Shown here one piece after another: positions 42,301-49,622 of a DNA stretch of 64,000 nucleotides. This DNA is from Terribacillus saccharophilus (GTDB lineage: Bacteria; Bacillota; Bacilli; Bacillales; Amphibacillaceae). The notes under the pieces were generated by a model that was not told the origin of the DNA, did no database searches, and was given only the letters and a program-made list of their open reading frames with translations. How positions within the stretch are numbered: the first letter of the stretch is position 1; every line of letters begins with the position of its first letter. The stretch spans positions 62,001 through 126,000 of the forward strand of contig NZ_NPBJ01000016.1 of assembly GCF_002272075.1 (NCBI RefSeq). The letters run 5' to 3'. Made by a program: the position numbers and the translations under genes.

Positions 42301-42516
42301 TTCCTTTGCCAGCCATAGATAGCGATCTCGGCCTTTCCAATGGTCCCCAACATGCAGCTTCTCTTTAAAAGCTTCCAGACCTGGTACTTCAGGTGCGACC
42401 TTCTTATCCTGATCCTCCAATGCTAGAAAATGCTGCAAATCATGTCGATCCCGATAGCGGTATTTCTCCAACTCTTCTATTCTTCTTTCTAGCTGACGTT
42501 CTTTCAAACCCAACAT
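39385..42516 (-). CDS. GH38 alpha-mannosidase
   Basis: A 1043-residue cytoplasmic glycosidase without signal peptide. HTHIDVAWLWRLKHTREKAGRSF (about 246-268) carries the zinc-binding His-Asp. MWLEADCNLPSGESLVRQ (about 317-334) contains the catalytic nucleophile Asp. PDVFGYSWALPQI follows, then a middle three-helix domain (NQFHDIIPGSSIREVYEDSE near 580) and C-terminal beta-sandwich domains. The enzyme hydrolyses alpha-mannosides. It is the last gene of an operon with a sugar ABC importer, so it should work on mannose-containing oligosaccharides brought in by that system. Length is as usual for bacterial class II mannosidases. Confidence 0.92.
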   Translation of the reverse strand: MLGLKERQLERRIEELEKYRYRDRHDLQHFLALEDQDKKVAPEVPGLEAFKEKLHVGDHWKGRDRYLWLAKEIVLPEEWAGKQVVGVFDFGKTGGGGNSGFESQCYVNNVMYQAVDSNHQELFFEDEWYGDSILLAFRLWSGLEGGGKRVDQEHQIKRAEVALFDEQTDDFYYTTFAILETIRVLDENAAERVQLLSLLDQTIRLIDWSSPGSDIFYHSIYEANDYLQRELDNLDSDSPITIRCIGHTHIDVAWLWRLKHTREKAGRSFSTVLRLMEKYPDYKFLQTQPQLYSYVKQDFPELYAQIKERIDGGQWEVDGAMWLEADCNLPSGESLVRQILQGAKFIQEEFGKDVNYLWLPDVFGYSWALPQILSKAGINTFLTSKISWNQFNRMPNDTFTWRGLDGSEVLTQFITTPDPSPRENTWFATYNGQILPDTVTGTWDNYKNKALTKELLLSYGYGDGGGGVNRTMLEMRRRLDRMPGLPNVKTGDVKSYFESLHDQTQNTSEFMPVWDGELYLEYHRGTYTSQAYNKKMNRRMELKLRETEFLHVWKAIQADDFLKYPSSTLEEVWRTLLRNQFHDIIPGSSIREVYEDSEKEYEDGYAKLQALQKVAADDLITDEKHTWSIVNSSSWQLNGIVKIETEDDGVWEDENGSPLAAQKHKGGWLVEVPAVPGTGSKQVHLKTDKKDSEQDNAWFQLKNRELVTPFYEARFNEYGQLQSLYDRKAKRHVIAESENANVFQVFEDKPLDYDAWDIDLFYQEKKKEVTNLLDFTLKEAGPLQLVIEACWQYGNSTIHQDIIFYRNRKVIDFKTEVDWHERQQLLKVAFPVQIRATEATYDIQYGNVKRPTHWNTSWDIARFESVAHQWVDFSEQNYGVSLLNDCKYGHDIKDHTIRLSLIKSAIAPDIEQDQGHHVFSYSLYPHEKGWVEANTVQEAWKLNQPFQVYSGVNDKDGAKLFSIDNPHVQLDAIKKAEDNEDIIIRLHEYTGGTQQVTIQPEFNYTFWEECDLRERKVDQSPQEGNIELSFTPYEIKTIRISKS

Positions 42517-42528
42517 ACTTACACTCCC

Positions 42529-43353
42529 TTAGCCCTTGGATGCTCCTCCGAGACTGAAGCCCTTGGACATGTATTTTTGAGCAAAGATATAAAGAATGAT
42601 AGATGGCATTGTGTACAGCATGGAGAACGCTGCTAATTTGCCGTATTCGATAATGCCGTAGTTTCCGAAAAACTGGTATAGTGTCACAGACGCTGGAAGC
42701 TTCTCCTGTGTCTGCAGCAAAATATAAGGAACAAAGAAATTTCCCCAGCTGCCTGTAAATGTGAAAATTGCAATCGTAAAGATTCCTGGCAGCATTAACG
42801 GCCCAACTACTTTACGCATACTCGTCAGCACCGATGCACCATCCACCCATGCCGATTCCTCCAGTTCAATCGGTACCGCATCCATAAAATTCTTCATCAT
42901 CCAGATGGCATATGGCAATCCTGACGCAGCAAGGAAGATCGTCGTGAAAATAATAGAATCTTGGATGTTCAGGAATAGGAACAGCTGATAGACCGGAACC
43001 ATAACTGCCGTGATCGGCAAAGACGTCATGAACAAGATGGTAAGCAGGAATGACCGCTTATATCGCAGCCTATATCGAGAAAGCGGATAAGCAGCCAATC
43101 CAGCAACAATTACAACAATCGTTGCCTGCCCAAGCGATATAAACAAACCGATTGCAAAAGAACGGATATTACTTGGGTCTGACAGAATAGCCGTAAAGTT
43201 ATCGAGCGTCCATTTCTCCGGCAGCTTGATTGCTTGGGTTGCCTGCTGATCGAAGGAAGCGAATACGAGCCACAAAAAAGGCAGTAAGAAGCAGATAGCT
43301 AAGAAGATGAGCGCCAGATAGTGGATTACTAATTCTTTTTTCGATACCTTCAT
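42529..43353 (-). CDS. Sugar ABC transporter permease, MalG type
   Basis: A 274-residue inner-membrane permease with six transmembrane helices (first about 12-32). The cytoplasmic EAA-type loop LEESAWVDGASVLTSMRKVVGPLMLPG (about 158-184) contacts the ATPase. The C-terminus YMSKGFSLGGASKG is typical of the CUT1 family. It pairs with the permease gene upstream (16 nt) and is followed by the GH38 gene (12 nt). No ATPase gene is in the operon. A shared MsmX-type ATPase elsewhere in the genome is the probable energy source. Confidence 0.9.
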   Translation of the reverse strand: MKVSKKELVIHYLALIFLAICFLLPFLWLVFASFDQQATQAIKLPEKWTLDNFTAILSDPSNIRSFAIGLFISLGQATIVVIVAGLAAYPLSRYRLRYKRSFLLTILFMTSLPITAVMVPVYQLFLFLNIQDSIIFTTIFLAASGLPYAIWMMKNFMDAVPIELEESAWVDGASVLTSMRKVVGPLMLPGIFTIAIFTFTGSWGNFFVPYILLQTQEKLPASVTLYQFFGNYGIIEYGKLAAFSMLYTMPSIILYIFAQKYMSKGFSLGGASKG

Positions 43354-43369
43354 TCTGCATCCCTCCTCC

Positions 43370-44227
43370 TTATAGTTTTACTTTCATAAAACGCATGTAC
43401 AGCAGACTGGCAACCGTACCGATTACGAGTAGAACTAGCGAAATGGCTGTGCCATATCCGAATTGGTAGTTTACGAATGCTTGGTTGTACATGAATATTG
43501 GAAGAATCTGTGTAGCATTACCTGGTCCCCCGCCTGTCATCGTGTAAATCAACGTGAAAACGCCAAGTGTCTGCAGCGTAACGAGCATCATATTAGTCAC
43601 TATCGAGCCTTTAACAATTGGAAGTGTAACGCGGAAGAATATCTGCCAGCGGGACGCTCCATCTATGACCGCAGCTTCTTGTACTGATTTTGGCACATCG
43701 TCCAGTGCCGCTTGGAAAACCATCATCGAAAAAGCAGTACCATGCCAGATGTTTGCGATAATGACACTTACCATCGGGAAAGTGAATAACCAGGTGATTG
43801 GTTCAAACCCAATCCCCTGCAGAATTGCATTGAACGTACCCGCATCACTCAGGAAAGCTACCCAGCAAAAAGCTACGACAATCTCCGGCGTCACCCAGCC
43901 GGCAATTACGATCACACCAATAAATCGGCGAAAACCGCGTCGCTTCTCCTTCATTAACAATGCAAGGATCAATCCTAATACAACCTGTCCGACTACGGCA
44001 GAGAAAAGTAAGAAAATAAGCGTCCGGAACACACTAATTCGAAATTCTGGGTCTTGAAACATATTAGTGAAATTTTGGAATCCGATAAATTGAATGTTGG
44101 CTGCATCGGTTCCTGTAAGTGACAAATTCGTAAAAGCAAAACCGAAAGTCAGTAACATCGGTGTTATGAAAAATAATAAAAGAAGAATCCAAGACGGAGA
44201 CAAAAAAAGTATCGCTTTTCTATGCAT
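43370..44227 (-). CDS. Sugar ABC transporter permease, MalF/UgpA type
   Basis: A 285-residue CUT1-family permease. A first transmembrane helix with FLSPSWILLLLFFITPMLLTFGFAF (about 8-32), then five more follow. The EAA loop is QEAAVIDGASRWQIFFRVTLPIVKG (about 183-207). Together with the MalG-type partner it forms the translocation channel for an oligosaccharide. It is separated from the binding-protein gene by a 72 nt spacer containing a strong hairpin. Confidence 0.9.
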   Translation of the reverse strand: MHRKAILFLSPSWILLLLFFITPMLLTFGFAFTNLSLTGTDAANIQFIGFQNFTNMFQDPEFRISVFRTLIFLLFSAVVGQVVLGLILALLMKEKRRGFRRFIGVIVIAGWVTPEIVVAFCWVAFLSDAGTFNAILQGIGFEPITWLFTFPMVSVIIANIWHGTAFSMMVFQAALDDVPKSVQEAAVIDGASRWQIFFRVTLPIVKGSIVTNMMLVTLQTLGVFTLIYTMTGGGPGNATQILPIFMYNQAFVNYQFGYGTAISLVLLVIGTVASLLYMRFMKVKL

Positions 44228-44251
44228 ACATATTCGTCACCTTTCTCCCGC

Positions 44252-44290
44252 CCAATCAAAGGGAACTGGGTAATCCAGCGCCCTTGATGG
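44252..44290 (-). promoter_or_regulatory. Intercistronic stem-loop between binding protein and permease genes
   Basis: CCAATCAAAGGG pairs with CCCTTGATGG around an inner CTGG/CCAG hairpin. No T-run follows on the minus strand, so it is unlikely to be a strong terminator. Such hairpins often stabilise the upstream mRNA for a binding protein that must be made in excess. Confidence 0.6.
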
Positions 44291-44299
44291 GATGGTTTC

Positions 44300-45664
44300 C
44301 TATTCAGCCACCTTCGTGTTTTCTTTGCCTACCACTCGTTCTACTCCAGCTTTATATTGCTGCACAGCATCTTCAGGAGTCAGTTTTCCAGTTGCGATTG
44401 CTTCGACTACTGTCTGCAGCTGCGTGGAAACTGCTGGATACTTATCATTCGCTGGTCTGAATTGTGCATTTTCCAAGTACGCTTGCGATTCTTTGGCAAA
44501 TGGACGGTTCACATACTCTTCTACTTCAACAGCATCTGTACGAGTATTCAAGTTACCATCTGTCAGGGAGCGATTGATGCTGTTATCCTTTTCCATCAGG
44601 AATTGAATGAATTCCCATGATTCTTCCTTCATATCTGCTTTGGATGGAATTGCCCATGCCCAGCCTCCACTCATTGTAATTGCTCCTGGTTCCTGCCCAT
44701 TCTGGGTCGGCATAGGTGCAAACCCTATTTTCTCCTCAACATTTTCAATCGGAGCCGCTCCGTTCTCAGCCCAGTTCCGTGCGTTCCAGCTGCCATCCAG
44801 TGCTATTGCCAGTTTCTTTTGCGGGAATAACTGCTGGAAAGCCACGTTTCCTGATTGACCGCTCATGACGACAGAGAAATCTGGACCAACTTTTTCTACA
44901 TCGTACACCTGTGAAATAAAGCGGAACGAATCCAGTAAACCTGGACTATCCACAACCCACTTTTTATCGGAGTCGTCGTAGAGAGTATCACCAGTTCCAT
45001 ATAGCAGCATCTCGAGTGTCTGCATCGAAACTGCCTCGCCATTGGCCTTGCCAACTTGCATAAATAGCGGTGTCACTCCATCTGTCTTCTCTTTAATTGT
45101 TATCGCTGCATCCAGTACTTCTTCCCAATTTTTCGGTTCCCAAGGTACAGGAAGGCCCGCTTCCTGGAACAGCTCTTTGCTGTACCAAAGCCCACGAGAG
45201 TCAGAAGTCGACGGCACCCCATACACCTTGCCATCTTCCGCTGTCACACCTGATTTTAGATTTTCAATAATGTTATCCCATTCCTCCCAATCTGCAATAC
45301 GATCATCCAAAGGATCAAGATAGCCGGCATTCGCATCAGAATTAAGCATGAATGTATCCTCCGATACAACATCCGGAGCGGTTTCTGCTGACTTCATCTG
45401 CAGTGCAACTTTAGAGAAATAGTCTCCCTCACTCGCTGTAATTGGCGTTATCTTCACATCGATATCCGGATGTTCTTTTTCAAATTCATCCAACACACCT
45501 GAGTCAAAAAAATTCTTTAGTGAATCTACTGATCCAGGTGATCGATAAACGACAGTCAATTCTTTCTTTCCGCTTTCTGTTTCATCACTGCTGGAGCATG
45601 CCGTCATCAAAGCAAGAACAAAAATAAGCAGAATTAATCCAAAGCCTTTGACTCTTTTTCGCAT
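44300..45664 (-). CDS. Sugar ABC transporter substrate-binding lipoprotein
   Basis: A 454-residue lipoprotein anchored outside the membrane. The signal peptide MRKRVKGFGLILLIFVLALMTAC ends in a lipobox with the lipidated Cys at 23. A mature CUT1-type binding domain follows (ELTVVYRSPG; then NWEEVLDAAITIKEK, KKLAIALDGSWNARNW, ITMSGGWAWAIPSKADMKEESWEFIQFLM near 355-383). It should capture mannose-containing oligosaccharides. ATG 45664, not 45736, is favoured since AAGGGGGAATTC lies upstream and the lipobox then is in place. First gene of the alpha-mannosidase operon. A cre-like site lies just upstream. Confidence 0.9.
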   Translation of the reverse strand: MRKRVKGFGLILLIFVLALMTACSSSDETESGKKELTVVYRSPGSVDSLKNFFDSGVLDEFEKEHPDIDVKITPITASEGDYFSKVALQMKSAETAPDVVSEDTFMLNSDANAGYLDPLDDRIADWEEWDNIIENLKSGVTAEDGKVYGVPSTSDSRGLWYSKELFQEAGLPVPWEPKNWEEVLDAAITIKEKTDGVTPLFMQVGKANGEAVSMQTLEMLLYGTGDTLYDDSDKKWVVDSPGLLDSFRFISQVYDVEKVGPDFSVVMSGQSGNVAFQQLFPQKKLAIALDGSWNARNWAENGAAPIENVEEKIGFAPMPTQNGQEPGAITMSGGWAWAIPSKADMKEESWEFIQFLMEKDNSINRSLTDGNLNTRTDAVEVEEYVNRPFAKESQAYLENAQFRPANDKYPAVSTQLQTVVEAIATGKLTPEDAVQQYKAGVERVVGKENTKVAE

Positions 45665-45697
45665 ACAGAATTCCCCCTTCTGATTTCTGACTAAATT

Positions 45698-45711
45698 TGT
45701 AAGCGTATACA
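45698..45711 (-). promoter_or_regulatory. Cre-like operator before the alpha-mannosidase operon
   Basis: TGTATACGCTTACA on the minus strand (TGTAAGCGTATACA on plus) differs from the cre consensus at one position. It sits 34 bp before the start codon of the binding protein gene. A LacI-type regulator of the operon could also bind. No such gene is adjacent. Confidence 0.6.
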
Positions 45712-45823
45712 TTTTTAGAGTAGAAAATAGAGGCATGAACAGTGCTCATAACCGATTATATGTTTAAGGAAATCCCTTATACCGAATTTATACGAGTAAT
45801 TCAATATAACTAGTTGAATCAAA

Positions 45824-45854
45824 AAAGCTGTCAGCTTTATTAGCTGGCAGCTTT
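45824..45854 (-). terminator. Intrinsic terminator after the small Cys-rich protein gene
   Basis: AAAGCTGTCAGCT and AGCTGGCAGCTTT form a 13 bp stem with one G-T pair and a 5 nt loop, followed by TTTTTTGATTC on the minus strand. It begins at the stop codon. Confidence 0.9.
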
Positions 45855-46174
45855 CATGTATAAAAAGAGCTTAAATAAGATTTTTTATAGCAGATAGTGA
45901 AATTAGGCAGTTCATGCTGCAATTTGATAGACAATAACCTTCCTTCCTTATTAAATTCTTCTTCAGTCCTTACTGCACCTATCTTTAATAATTCCTTATC
46001 CCAATCTAACCAATGCCCATATTTCTTCGTCCAATTTCCAATCATCTGTTTCAACTCATTTGATATTGGAAATTCATCAAGATCTAGATTTTCCTTGCAA
46101 ACCGCACACCAAACTGGATCAGCAAAGTCCGCTTCAAAAAGAATATCGTTCGTTTTCTCGCAGCTACAATCCAC
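45854..46174 (-). CDS. Small conserved-looking protein with CxC and CxxC motifs
   Basis: A 106-residue protein of unknown function. Cysteines at 3, 5, 23 and 26 form a CxC-x17-CxxC pattern suited to one zinc ion. The rest is rich in charged residues (GNWTKKYGHWLDWDKELL) and ends without a further domain. Start GTG 46174 lies inside the end of the glutamine amidotransferase gene (11 bp overlap), which suggests coupled translation. Similar short proteins in Bacillus lack known roles. Confidence 0.65.
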   Translation of the reverse strand: MDCSCEKTNDILFEADFADPVWCAVCKENLDLDEFPISNELKQMIGNWTKKYGHWLDWDKELLKIGAVRTEEEFNKEGRLLSIKLQHELPNFTICYKKSYLSSFYT

Positions 46175-46862
46175 TTGTTTTCCGATCCTCTCTCACAGCA
46201 TCCACCAAATGATCCAGCAGCTGATACAATACTTCTTTATTTTCTAACGGAAAATTTGCTGTCTTCATTGCCTGCTCACTCTGGACATATAGACTATCAT
46301 CAAGATAATCCCGGTCATGCAATATCAATTTCTCCATACTTTCTCTAGTCGTCTCGAAATGGAATTGTAAACCTATTATATGATCGTGATACACAAAGCC
46401 TTGATTTTCACAGATTTCATTTCCAAAAAGCCGTATCGCACCGTCTGGTAAGGAGAATTGTTCACCATGCCAATGGAAGACAGTCATCTCGTCTGGAATG
46501 AAAGAAAAGTGCGTAGAAACGGTCTGAATTGGATGCCAGCCAACTTCCTTTTGTTCACCTTGGAATACAGTCGCTCCTAAAGCCTTCGCAATTTGCTGTG
46601 CACCGAGACAGATACCGAATACAGGCTTTTGCTGATCAATTAGCTGACGGATCAGTTCGCGCTCCTCCTTTACCCATTGATCTGCATCATTGGCACTCAT
46701 CGGCCCGCCCAGAATGATGAGCAAGGTGATATTCGCTGCATGGGGAAGATCAACTTTTTCGTAGAGATGATGAACGCGAAAGCTATGTCTGCGCGCTTCT
46801 CCCCAATCACTTATAGCAGCAAGATCCTCAAATGGAACATGCTGCAGAACATCGATAATCAT
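46164..46862 (-). CDS. Class I glutamine amidotransferase-like protein
   Basis: A 232-residue protein of the GMP synthase-type GATase1 family. LLIILGGPMSAND (about 46-58) forms the oxyanion loop. GICLGAQQIAKALGA (about 83-97) carries the nucleophile Cys, and GLQFHFETTRESM (about 164-176) the His-x-Glu of the triad. No synthetase domain or partner subunit is nearby. These stand-alone proteins often act as gamma-glutamyl hydrolases or in unassigned amidation. It follows a GNAT gene by 15 nt. Confidence 0.87.
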   Translation of the reverse strand: MIIDVLQHVPFEDLAAISDWGEARRHSFRVHHLYEKVDLPHAANITLLIILGGPMSANDADQWVKEERELIRQLIDQQKPVFGICLGAQQIAKALGATVFQGEQKEVGWHPIQTVSTHFSFIPDEMTVFHWHGEQFSLPDGAIRLFGNEICENQGFVYHDHIIGLQFHFETTRESMEKLILHDRDYLDDSLYVQSEQAMKTANFPLENKEVLYQLLDHLVDAVREDRKTSGL

Positions 46863-46877
46863 CCTCTACATCCTCCT

Positions 46878-47318
46878 CTACAGGGTAAACTCGTAATGAT
46901 AGAACTGCTGGTCTCGCTCGTATCCTTTCCGTTCGTAAAGACGCTGCGCCTTCTCGTTATCAGGAGCTGTACTTAGTGCGATACTTCCCGCACCAGTTTC
47001 CCTTGCGAAAGCCTCCGCTGCATCAAGCAATTTTTCTCCTACACCTTGTTTTCTAGCACTTTTCGCTACATATAAGTCATTCAGTATCCATGCGCGTTTC
47101 ATCCCGATAGAAGAAAAAGTAGGATATAGCTGAGTGAAACCGACATAATCATCTCCATCCTTTGCGAGGAATATGACGGAATCATCCTTCTCCAGCCTTT
47201 CTGTTATGTACGCCTCTGCACCACTTAAATCGTGAGCTTGCTTATAGAACTGCCGGTATTGATCGAATAATTTTGCTGTTTGTTTTACTTCCTGTATTGT
47301 TGCTCTGGTAATTTCCAT
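46878..47318 (-). CDS. GNAT acetyltransferase
   Basis: A 146-residue GNAT protein with the full acetyl-CoA fold: ITRATIQEVKQTAKLFDQYRQFY, then DLYVAKSARKQGVGEKLLDAAEAFA (about 81-105, the R-x-x-G-x-G loop) and LSTAPDNEKAQRLYERKGYERDQQFYHYEF (about 114-143). This length and the FYHYEF end resemble polyamine or small amine acetyltransferases of Bacillus, but substrate is unproven. First gene of a short operon with the amidotransferase and Cys-rich protein. Confidence 0.85.
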   Translation of the reverse strand: MEITRATIQEVKQTAKLFDQYRQFYKQAHDLSGAEAYITERLEKDDSVIFLAKDGDDYVGFTQLYPTFSSIGMKRAWILNDLYVAKSARKQGVGEKLLDAAEAFARETGAGSIALSTAPDNEKAQRLYERKGYERDQQFYHYEFTL

Positions 47319-47376
47319 GTCTTCACCTCTGATTTGTATAACTAACTATATGCCACTAATTTCTGCTGCCGTTACA

Positions 47377-47973
47377 TTATTTATCATTCAACCCTTTTCC
47401 ATCGAGAATGTGCTGCATATATTTATCAATCCTTGCCTCTCGCGTTTTGGATTGTTTAGCTTGAGAAAAGTAAAATATATATGCTCTTTGTCGTCCCGGT
47501 GTCAGTGCTTCAAAAGCGATTTTCAAGGCAGGGATTTCATCGAATTTATTATGAAGTTCTTCAGGAATTATGTATTCAGCGTGCTCTTTTAAATCTACTT
47601 GCAGACCGGCTTTTTCAACTTCTATCGCCAGATATATATAGGATTTTATGACGGTTTCCATTTCAGCTATTTCTTGTACATTGGTGAACCTTATTTGGCG
47701 TGCCGCTTGTACATTCTCCGTTTGCTGAATCAGTACCCCGTGGGCATCTTTTAACAAAGCACCTTTGTGAAACAAAAGCGCGCAATAGTCTTTGAATCCA
47801 TGGATTAAAACGATGTTTTTACCCTCAAGCGTGTAACAAGGATGCTTCCACTTGAAATCTTCGGTCAGCTCACAGTCAAGAACAATATTTCTCAGGCTTA
47901 TGAATTCTTCCTTCCACTGTTTAGCCTTGCTTAAGAACTCGTCAACCTTAGGATTCGTTTCACTATTTGTCAT
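47377..47973 (-). CDS. ydeI: YdeI-family protein (DUF1801 plus OmdA-like)
   Basis: A 198-residue cytosolic protein. The DUF1801 domain spans about 10-120 (VDEFLSKAKQWKEEFISLRNIVLDCELTEDFKWKHPCYTLEGKNIVLIHGFKDYCALLF). The OmdA/YdeI C-terminal part has IPEELHNKFDEIPALKIAFEALTPGRQRAYIFYFSQAKQSKTREARI (about 136-181). B. subtilis YdeI shows this layout. The fold resembles frataxin-like iron-binding proteins, but no role is established. Single gene. Confidence 0.85.
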   Translation of the reverse strand: MTNSETNPKVDEFLSKAKQWKEEFISLRNIVLDCELTEDFKWKHPCYTLEGKNIVLIHGFKDYCALLFHKGALLKDAHGVLIQQTENVQAARQIRFTNVQEIAEMETVIKSYIYLAIEVEKAGLQVDLKEHAEYIIPEELHNKFDEIPALKIAFEALTPGRQRAYIFYFSQAKQSKTREARIDKYMQHILDGKGLNDK

Positions 47974-48012
47974 TCGGGAACTCTCCTTATCACATGCTAT
48001 TCTTCTATCTAA

Positions 48013-48396
48013 CTATTTTAACTGATTTATCCTGTTCTGTTCTTCTTCCTTATCAAGATATTCATAATATCCGAGCTGATTCCCCCACGGATCAGGAAAG
48101 GTTGCCCACTTGACTGGTACATCTGAACGCATATGAATGTCAAAATCCTGTATGTCCAACTTTTCGATAACTCTCTCTCTTGCTGCTTCCAAGTTCCTTA
48201 CACCTAGGCGGAGTGGCCCGTTTCGATATTCAGTTTCCGCTTTTTCGGCTAACTGCAGCCAGCAGCCTGACACTACTTCCCATTCTAAAAATCCTGCATG
48301 CGGAATGAAGTCCGGATCTTTCTGAAGAAAGATCGTATACCAGCTCCTGGCTTTCTCAATATCGGTAACAGCAAAACGGATTGTCATTTCGAACAT
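48013..48396 (-). CDS. VOC-family (glyoxalase-like) protein
   Basis: A 127-residue vicinal oxygen chelate protein: IRFAVTDIEKARSWYTIFLQKDPDF opens, LRLGVRNLEAARERVIEKL gives the second repeat, and ATFPDPWGNQLGYYEYL ends the fold. It could be a dioxygenase, glyoxalase or resistance protein. The PDPWGN loop is family typical. ATG 48396 has AGGGGAAAAATT upstream. The longer frame to 48414 overlaps the stop codon of the preceding gene. Probably co-transcribed with the ATPase gene before it. Confidence 0.83.
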   Translation of the reverse strand: MFEMTIRFAVTDIEKARSWYTIFLQKDPDFIPHAGFLEWEVVSGCWLQLAEKAETEYRNGPLRLGVRNLEAARERVIEKLDIQDFDIHMRSDVPVKWATFPDPWGNQLGYYEYLDKEEEQNRINQLK

Positions 48397-48410
48397 AATT
48401 TTTCCCCTAT

Positions 48411-49166
48411 TCATTTTTTAAATAAATGATGTAAAAGTTTGCCTCTATCCTCGAAAAATTGCTTCATGATGCTATAATGCTGTGTATCCTCCAGTTGAAC
48501 TTCTTCCATTCCTTCCGCATCCAGCTGTAGAATCTTCGCGCCCGGGTAAGCCATCAGCAACGGAGCATGTGTCGAGATGATGAACTGCGATCCATCTTCC
48601 ACCAGTTTATCAATCCGAGCAAGCATCGACAGCTGGCGGATCGGAGATAAAGCTGCTTCTGGCTCATCAAGAATATATAATCCATTGCCGGCGAAACGCT
48701 CCATAAAGGCTGCGAAGAACGCCTCTCCATGGGACTGTTCATGCAAGGATGTCCCGCCGTAGGAATCAATGATTTTCCGTCCGCCTCCTCCTCGATCCAG
48801 CTCTTCAATATGCGTCGCTACATTATAGAAAGTCTCTGCTCGAAAAAAATAGCCATCCTTTGGGCGGTTCCCGCCGCGTACAACTCGCACTAGTTCATGC
48901 AATTCGGAATGTGATGCGTAGCTTGAGAAAGAGAAATTTTTCGAACCGCCTTCAGGATTGAAGCCGAGTGCGACAGCAAGCGCTTCAAGCAGTGTCGACT
49001 TGCCCATGCCATTTTCTCCAATGATGTACGTAACATTGGGATGGAAAGAAAGTTTGCCTAACTTTTGAATGACTGGCAGTGAAAATGGGAAATGATTAAG
49101 GAGCGCTGAGGATTCTTCCTTCAGACTCATTTGTCTCACAAATTGATTGGTCGAAGTTAATTTCAC
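48411..49166 (-). CDS. AAA-type ATPase (ABC-like, COG3910 family)
   Basis: A 251-residue stand-alone ATPase with the ABC nucleotide-binding core. Walker A is IIGENGMGKST (about 48-58). SLHEQSHGEAFF (about 142-153) serves as the signature helix, LYILDEPEAALSP (about 164-176) is Walker B with the catalytic Glu, and IISTHAP (about 197-203) is the H-loop. It has no membrane partner and no coiled-coil arms. Such AAA_21-like proteins are associated with DNA or stress functions, but the role is unassigned. Followed directly by the VOC gene. Confidence 0.87.
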   Translation of the reverse strand: MKLTSTNQFVRQMSLKEESSALLNHFPFSLPVIQKLGKLSFHPNVTYIIGENGMGKSTLLEALAVALGFNPEGGSKNFSFSSYASHSELHELVRVVRGGNRPKDGYFFRAETFYNVATHIEELDRGGGGRKIIDSYGGTSLHEQSHGEAFFAAFMERFAGNGLYILDEPEAALSPIRQLSMLARIDKLVEDGSQFIISTHAPLLMAYPGAKILQLDAEGMEEVQLEDTQHYSIMKQFFEDRGKLLHHLFKK

Positions 49167-49223
49167 ATTATCAATCCTATCTTCATGTAAGTCAGTTTAA
49201 CAAGAGAAAGGAGAATATATATC

Positions 49224-49622
49224 ATGCAGGAATATATTCTGTTAGCTATACTGCTTGTCTTATTTTTTGCGGTCATCCTATCTACCCGCTATTTAAACAA
49301 ACCTATTAAAAGCTTATTTATTATTTACTATCTAGTACTCGGTGCTCTGTTTGTTATGGTTAAGGAGCGCATTGATAACGCTTATGAAGGAGCAACGACA
49401 CCTAACGTGAATTGGATCGTGAATAATGAATGGGTAGCTGATATCCGTCATTTACTGTTTGTACCGATGATCGGTTTATTAATATATCTGTTGTATAAAG
49501 GTTATAAAGATCCAAAAGGTCCCTGGAAACGCTCCAATATCCTGGGCGTCACCATACCGCTGGCAGCTCTGCTTGCAGTCCTTTATTTTCTATTCACGTA
49601 CACATATGGCTACCATTCTTGA
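49224..49622 (+). CDS. Hypothetical four-helix membrane protein
   Basis: A 132-residue hydrophobic protein with about four transmembrane helices (1-20, 28-46, 77-93 and 105-127), with the loop KERIDNAYEGATTPNVNWIVNNEWVADIR between helices two and three. No family is recognised. SD AAAGGAGAATA. Its last 13 bases overlap the end of the convergent GNAT gene, and no terminator lies between the two. Confidence 0.65.
   Translation: MQEYILLAILLVLFFAVILSTRYLNKPIKSLFIIYYLVLGALFVMVKERIDNAYEGATTPNVNWIVNNEWVADIRHLLFVPMIGLLIYLLYKGYKDPKGPWKRSNILGVTIPLAALLAVLYFLFTYTYGYHS

Noticed and set aside
44252-44290. Hairpin after the binding protein gene as a terminator
   Set aside because: No T-run follows, and the permease genes downstream need the same transcript. 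More likely an mRNA-stabilising stem-loop.
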